Source: Vulcanimicrobiota bacterium
Lineage (GTDB): Bacteria; Vulcanimicrobiota; Vulcanimicrobiia; Eremiobacterales; Eremiobacteraceae
Length of the DNA stretch: 25,096 bases
NCBI GenBank assembly: GCA_019232725.1
Contig: JAFANK010000140.1
Span: 1-25,096 of the forward strand
Direction: 5' to 3'
A program made the position numbers and the translations under genes. Shown piece after piece: positions 22,230 through 25,096 of this stretch (position 1 is its first letter; each line of letters opens with the position of its first letter). A model generated the notes under the pieces. The model saw nothing but the letters and a program-made list of their open reading frames with translations. It had not been told where the DNA came from and made no database searches.

Positions 22230-23354
22230 CTAGTGGCGTAAACCAAGGACGCCCACGACGATCTCGATGGCGATCAGGACGATGACGATGAGCTCGAGGA
22301 ACTCGCTGCGTGCGACTTGCGCCTCATCGACGAGGTATCGGTAAACGTCGCCAACGGCATCAAGTTTACTCTCGATCTGCCGCTGCCACACGTCCAAGCC
22401 GAGCCGGGCGGCGATGGCGCGGTAGATGCGCGCGTAGTACGCGTCACCGGTGATCTTCAGTGCATTGCTTGCGCGGTCTGCAAGCTCGCGGATATCGACC
22501 ATGAGATAGCTTAGCTGTGCTGCACGTTGTTCAATACCGCGCCGCCGCATCGGCCGAAACCTGGCTCGCGGCGGGAAATCGGCGGCGTAGATGACGTCGA
22601 GCTCTGCATCGAGCCGCGCGTCGTAGGTGCGGAATTCGACTAGTTGTGAGTTGGCGAACTCGAGCAAGTCGGCAACGACTTCAGCATCTGCGTGGCTGTC
22701 GAAGATAAATGCGGAGTCCCACTGCACGACGACGAGGTCGTCGGGAAAGTAGCTGAAGTTGAAGCGCAGGGCCTCGGACTCCTCGCTCTGAGAGAGTTGT
22801 CCGGTCTCGGCGAGCATGAGCCGCACGAGCTGAGAGCGCAAACCGTCGAGCAAGACTTGAGAGTCGATTGGGTCCGCAAGCTGCTCGATCGTATTGATGA
22901 AGTAATCTTCAACCAGCGGCTCGTGCGGTTCGTCGAGTGCCGCGCCGCATTCCCGAAGCACTGTCTGCGCGCGCTCACGGGCAAGCGCCGGCAATGCGTC
23001 ATCAGCGCGAAGGCCGGATACAAGCTCGATGAAGCTCGACCATGGTCCGGAGTAAGGGAAGCTGAAGCCGATGGAGATGACCCCGTAATCGTAGATCTTT
23101 GCGCGCGCAGAGCCGGTGCGATCGCGCACAGTCACTTCGTCAAGGTTTGCAACGCGCGGTGGCACGGTGAATTGTATCGCCTCGGGCGTCGGAACAGCAC
23201 GCGAAAGCGGTGCAGGCTGGAAACTCAGACCGGCGATGTTCTCGAGCCGCTTGAGATCGATCGTATCCGCCACGTCAAAGAGATAGCAGGCGGAGAAGGT
23301 CGCCGACGTGATATGTGGATCAGCAGTTGGAAGCGAAGCATCGCCCAAACGCAT
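22230..23354 (-). CDS. DUF155 (RMND1/Sif2-like) family protein
   Basis: A roughly 374-residue protein of the DUF155/RMND1 family. The C-terminus (residues about 340-372) has the family hallmark: a Glu/Arg helix (YLVDEAQVARSEFLEL) running into one hydrophobic membrane helix (IVIVLIAIEIVVGVLG). N-terminal and middle parts show the mixed alpha/beta body with IYDYGVISIGFSF. Eukaryotic RMND1 is a mitochondrial inner-membrane protein needed for translation; the bacterial role is not settled. The frame can begin at a GTG at 23381 or an ATG at 23354. I chose the ATG because the GTG lies inside a perfect hairpin (23355-23382) and would put nine hairpin-coded residues at the N-terminus. Confidence 0.82.
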   Translation of the reverse strand: MRLGDASLPTADPHITSATFSACYLFDVADTIDLKRLENIAGLSFQPAPLSRAVPTPEAIQFTVPPRVANLDEVTVRDRTGSARAKIYDYGVISIGFSFPYSGPWSSFIELVSGLRADDALPALARERAQTVLRECGAALDEPHEPLVEDYFINTIEQLADPIDSQVLLDGLRSQLVRLMLAETGQLSQSEESEALRFNFSYFPDDLVVVQWDSAFIFDSHADAEVVADLLEFANSQLVEFRTYDARLDAELDVIYAADFPPRARFRPMRRRGIEQRAAQLSYLMVDIRELADRASNALKITGDAYYARIYRAIAARLGLDVWQRQIESKLDAVGDVYRYLVDEAQVARSEFLELIVIVLIAIEIVVGVLGLRH

Positions 23355-23382
23355 GGTGACCGCCCTTACTTGGGCGGTCACC
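23355..23382 (-). terminator. Perfect 11-bp stem-loop between nrdJ and the DUF155 gene
   Basis: GGTGACCGCCC (23355-23365) and GGGCGGTCACC (23372-23382) form a perfect 11-bp GC-rich stem with a 6-base loop. It sits 44 nt after the ribonucleotide reductase stop codon and abuts the ATG of the DUF155 gene. There is no T-run. On the transcript the GGG of the only Shine-Dalgarno-like sequence (AAGGG) lies in the stem, so the element may block translation as well as terminate. Confidence 0.6.
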
Positions 23383-23426
23383 GCTTCCCTCGTGTCGTCC
23401 GCGCTCGCGCGCCGTCTGGTGGTCTG

Positions 23427-25096
23427 TTACGAACAGCCCATGCTGCGCCCGCAGCTGTCGCACACGTAGCAGGCGCCATTGCGGCGGGTGATCGAGCCGC
23501 ACACATCGCACAGCGGAGCATCACCCATGAGCGATGCCATTTGCGCTTCACGCGAACGGATAGCACTCAGCTGCGCCGCGAGCTCGGGGTCGACGGCTGG
23601 CCGATTCGCAGTTGCAGGGGTCGACACACGACTCACGGCCTGCGGCGGGATTTGGGCGCGTGACGGTTTCGCATCCTCCTCTGCTTGTTGTGCGCTCACT
23701 CTCGCTTCGAATTCAGCGTGCGCATGATCGTCGCTATGCGTGTCGTCGACATCTTTGTCCTCAGGCTTCACTTGGACGAAGTCCGTTCGGCCCAAATACT
23801 CCATGCCGAGCACGCGGAAGATGTAGTCGACCACGCTCGTGCAATGTTTGATGTTGGGGTGATCGACAAAGCCATTCGGCTCAAAGCGCGTGAACACAAA
23901 TTTGTCGACGAACTCGTCAAGCGGCACGCCGTACTGCAAGCCGATCGACACGGCTATAGCAAAACAATTCATTAAACTTCGGAAGGACGCGCCTTCTTTG
24001 TGCAGATCGACGAAGATCTCGCCGAGCGTGCCATCCGCATACTCGCCCGTACGCAAGAAGACGGTATGACCCGAAATTTTCGCCTTCTGCGTCCAGCCGC
24101 GGCGTTTCGCTGGCAACCGGTTGCGTTCCAGAGCTTGCGCCACTTTTCGTTTGAAATCGGTGTTCGTGGCATTGGCCAAGATGCGCTGCGCGGCTGCAAG
24201 GATCTCGTCGGGACGCAACTCCTCAGCGCGTTGTTTGCGTGCAGCATCGAGTTGCTTGGCGAACTCTTCCGACAGCGCTAGTTGCCGTTCGTTGTCGCTC
24301 TCTGTCGAGGTCTTGTCAGTCCCCTTGTTCGAAAGAGGCTGCGAAAGCTTGGAGCCATCGCGATAAAGCGCAATCGCCTTGAGCCCAAGCTCCCAAGATC
24401 GCATATATGCCTCTTTGATGTCGTCCACGGTGGCTTCGTTCGGCATGTTGATCGTCTTGGAAATAGCACCACTGACAAATGGCTGCGCTGCAGCCATCAT
24501 TCGGATATGACCCATGTGGTGGATAAACCGCTTCCCAAGCTTCCCGCACTTGTTTGCGCAGTCGAACACGGCATAATGCTCTTCTTTAAGATGCGGCGCA
24601 CCTTCAATAGTCATGGTACCGCAGATGTAGTTGTTAGCAGCCTCGATCTCGTCACGGCTGAAGCCAAGTTGCTTCAAGAGATTGAAATCGCTCGCATTGA
24701 ATTGGTCGGCTGGTATTCCGAGCCGAGCCAGCGCCTCTTCGCCAAGCGTCCATTGATTGAACGCAAAACCGATCTCAAACACGCTTGGCAGTGCTTTCTC
24801 GATCTTGATAATATCGTCGTTGGTGAAGCCTCGGGCACGTAAGGTCTCCACATTAATATAAGGAGCCCCGTAAAGGGATGCGGATCCCTTAGCATAACGG
24901 ACGATGTCGTCGATTTGCTCCTCAGTATAGCCCAAGTTGCGAAGCGCAGCGGGCAGTGATTGATTGATGATCTTGAAGTACCCGCCGCCCGCTAGTTTCT
25001 TGAATTTAACGAGTGCGAAGTCGGGCTCAATACCAGTCGTGTCGCAATCCATGACAAGTCCAATGGTGTTATGGGAAATGAAGCCGTTTGCGAAAT
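23427..25096 (-). CDS. nrdJ: Adenosylcobalamin-dependent ribonucleotide reductase, C-terminal part (5' truncated by window)
   Basis: Class II ribonucleotide reductase makes deoxynucleotides using vitamin B12. About 555 C-terminal residues are visible and the frame is open to the window end, so the ATG at 25052 is internal; codons before it read HNTIGLVMDCDTTGIEPD. After the catalytic barrel end (PFVSGAISKTINMPN) comes a charged helical linker, then a TSCPD domain (about 24080-23780, with GTLGEIFVDLHKEG and EPNGFVDHPNI). A long acidic/Pro-rich linker leads to a C-terminal zinc ribbon: C-x2-C then C-x2-C-x2-C, ending GCS. This is the standard long NrdJ type found in many oxygen-tolerant bacteria. 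The terminal cysteines probably serve in re-reduction of the active site. No cobalamin riboswitch can be checked, as the 5' end is outside. Confidence 0.94.
   Translation of the reverse strand, partial: FANGFISHNTIGLVMDCDTTGIEPDFALVKFKKLAGGGYFKIINQSLPAALRNLGYTEEQIDDIVRYAKGSASLYGAPYINVETLRARGFTNDDIIKIEKALPSVFEIGFAFNQWTLGEEALARLGIPADQFNASDFNLLKQLGFSRDEIEAANNYICGTMTIEGAPHLKEEHYAVFDCANKCGKLGKRFIHHMGHIRMMAAAQPFVSGAISKTINMPNEATVDDIKEAYMRSWELGLKAIALYRDGSKLSQPLSNKGTDKTSTESDNERQLALSEEFAKQLDAARKQRAEELRPDEILAAAQRILANATNTDFKRKVAQALERNRLPAKRRGWTQKAKISGHTVFLRTGEYADGTLGEIFVDLHKEGASFRSLMNCFAIAVSIGLQYGVPLDEFVDKFVFTRFEPNGFVDHPNIKHCTSVVDYIFRVLGMEYLGRTDFVQVKPEDKDVDDTHSDDHAHAEFEARVSAQQAEEDAKPSRAQIPPQAVSRVSTPATANRPAVDPELAAQLSAIRSREAQMASLMGDAPLCDVCGSITRRNGACYVCDSCGRSMGCS

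Noticed and set aside
1..25096. Mobile element, phage, CRISPR or defence island
   Set aside because: No transposase, integrase, direct-repeat array, tRNA-anchored repeat or known defence domain was seen; gene order is largely housekeeping.

Overview
The window is a GC-rich, gene-dense bacterial chromosome segment. No stretch longer than about 300 bases lacks a gene, and I see no tRNA, rRNA, CRISPR array, insertion sequence or prophage gene. The left part has the core-gene order seen in Firmicutes, Actinobacteria and related monoderm-like lineages: recG-rsmD-coaD, then a Lon-like protease, DUF177 and rpmF, then fabH-fabD-fabG-acpP, then ffh-rpsP-KH-rimM. The GC content, frequent GTG/TTG starts, a DUF2079 membrane protein and a Gram-positive-type LexA box suggest an uncultured phylum such as Eremiobacterota (WPS-2) or a neighbour. 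That assignment is a guess from gene content, not a measurement.

Layout. Positions 1-9955 form one long + strand housekeeping run: DNA repair (recG, cut by the window edge), rRNA modification (rsmD), coenzyme A synthesis (coaD), a small coiled-coil protein, a membrane-anchored PDZ/S16 protease, DUF177 plus L32, four type II fatty-acid synthesis genes, and the SRP54/S16/KH/RimM translation block. trmD and rplS, which usually follow rimM, are absent. Positions 9966-12103 hold a DUF2079 membrane protein coupled to a short-chain dehydrogenase.

Positions 12095-14643 hold a divergent pair: an alpha/beta hydrolase (-) and a DEDDh exonuclease/GIY-YIG (Cho/UvrC-like) fusion (+). The gap between them carries two LexA-box-like sequences, one matching the Bacillus consensus at every position. 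A secreted protein of unknown function follows. Positions 15296-17523 hold a second divergent pair, a fumarylacetoacetate-hydrolase-family enzyme (-) and a flavin disulfide reductase (+), with a perfect 12-bp palindrome between them. Next come a methyltransferase and a 2-hydroxyacid dehydrogenase (+), converging on a family 5 uracil-DNA glycosylase and a potassium channel (-). The right end has a GNAT and a VOC protein (+), a DUF155/RMND1-like protein (-) and the C-terminal half of a B12-dependent ribonucleotide reductase (-), cut by the window edge.

The strongest non-gene signals are the LexA boxes and a recurring class of perfect GC-rich stem-loops just after stop codons that lack a U-tract. 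Some of these also cover the next gene's start. Most other content is ordinary core metabolism. I do not see a clear multi-gene novel defence or mobile system here.
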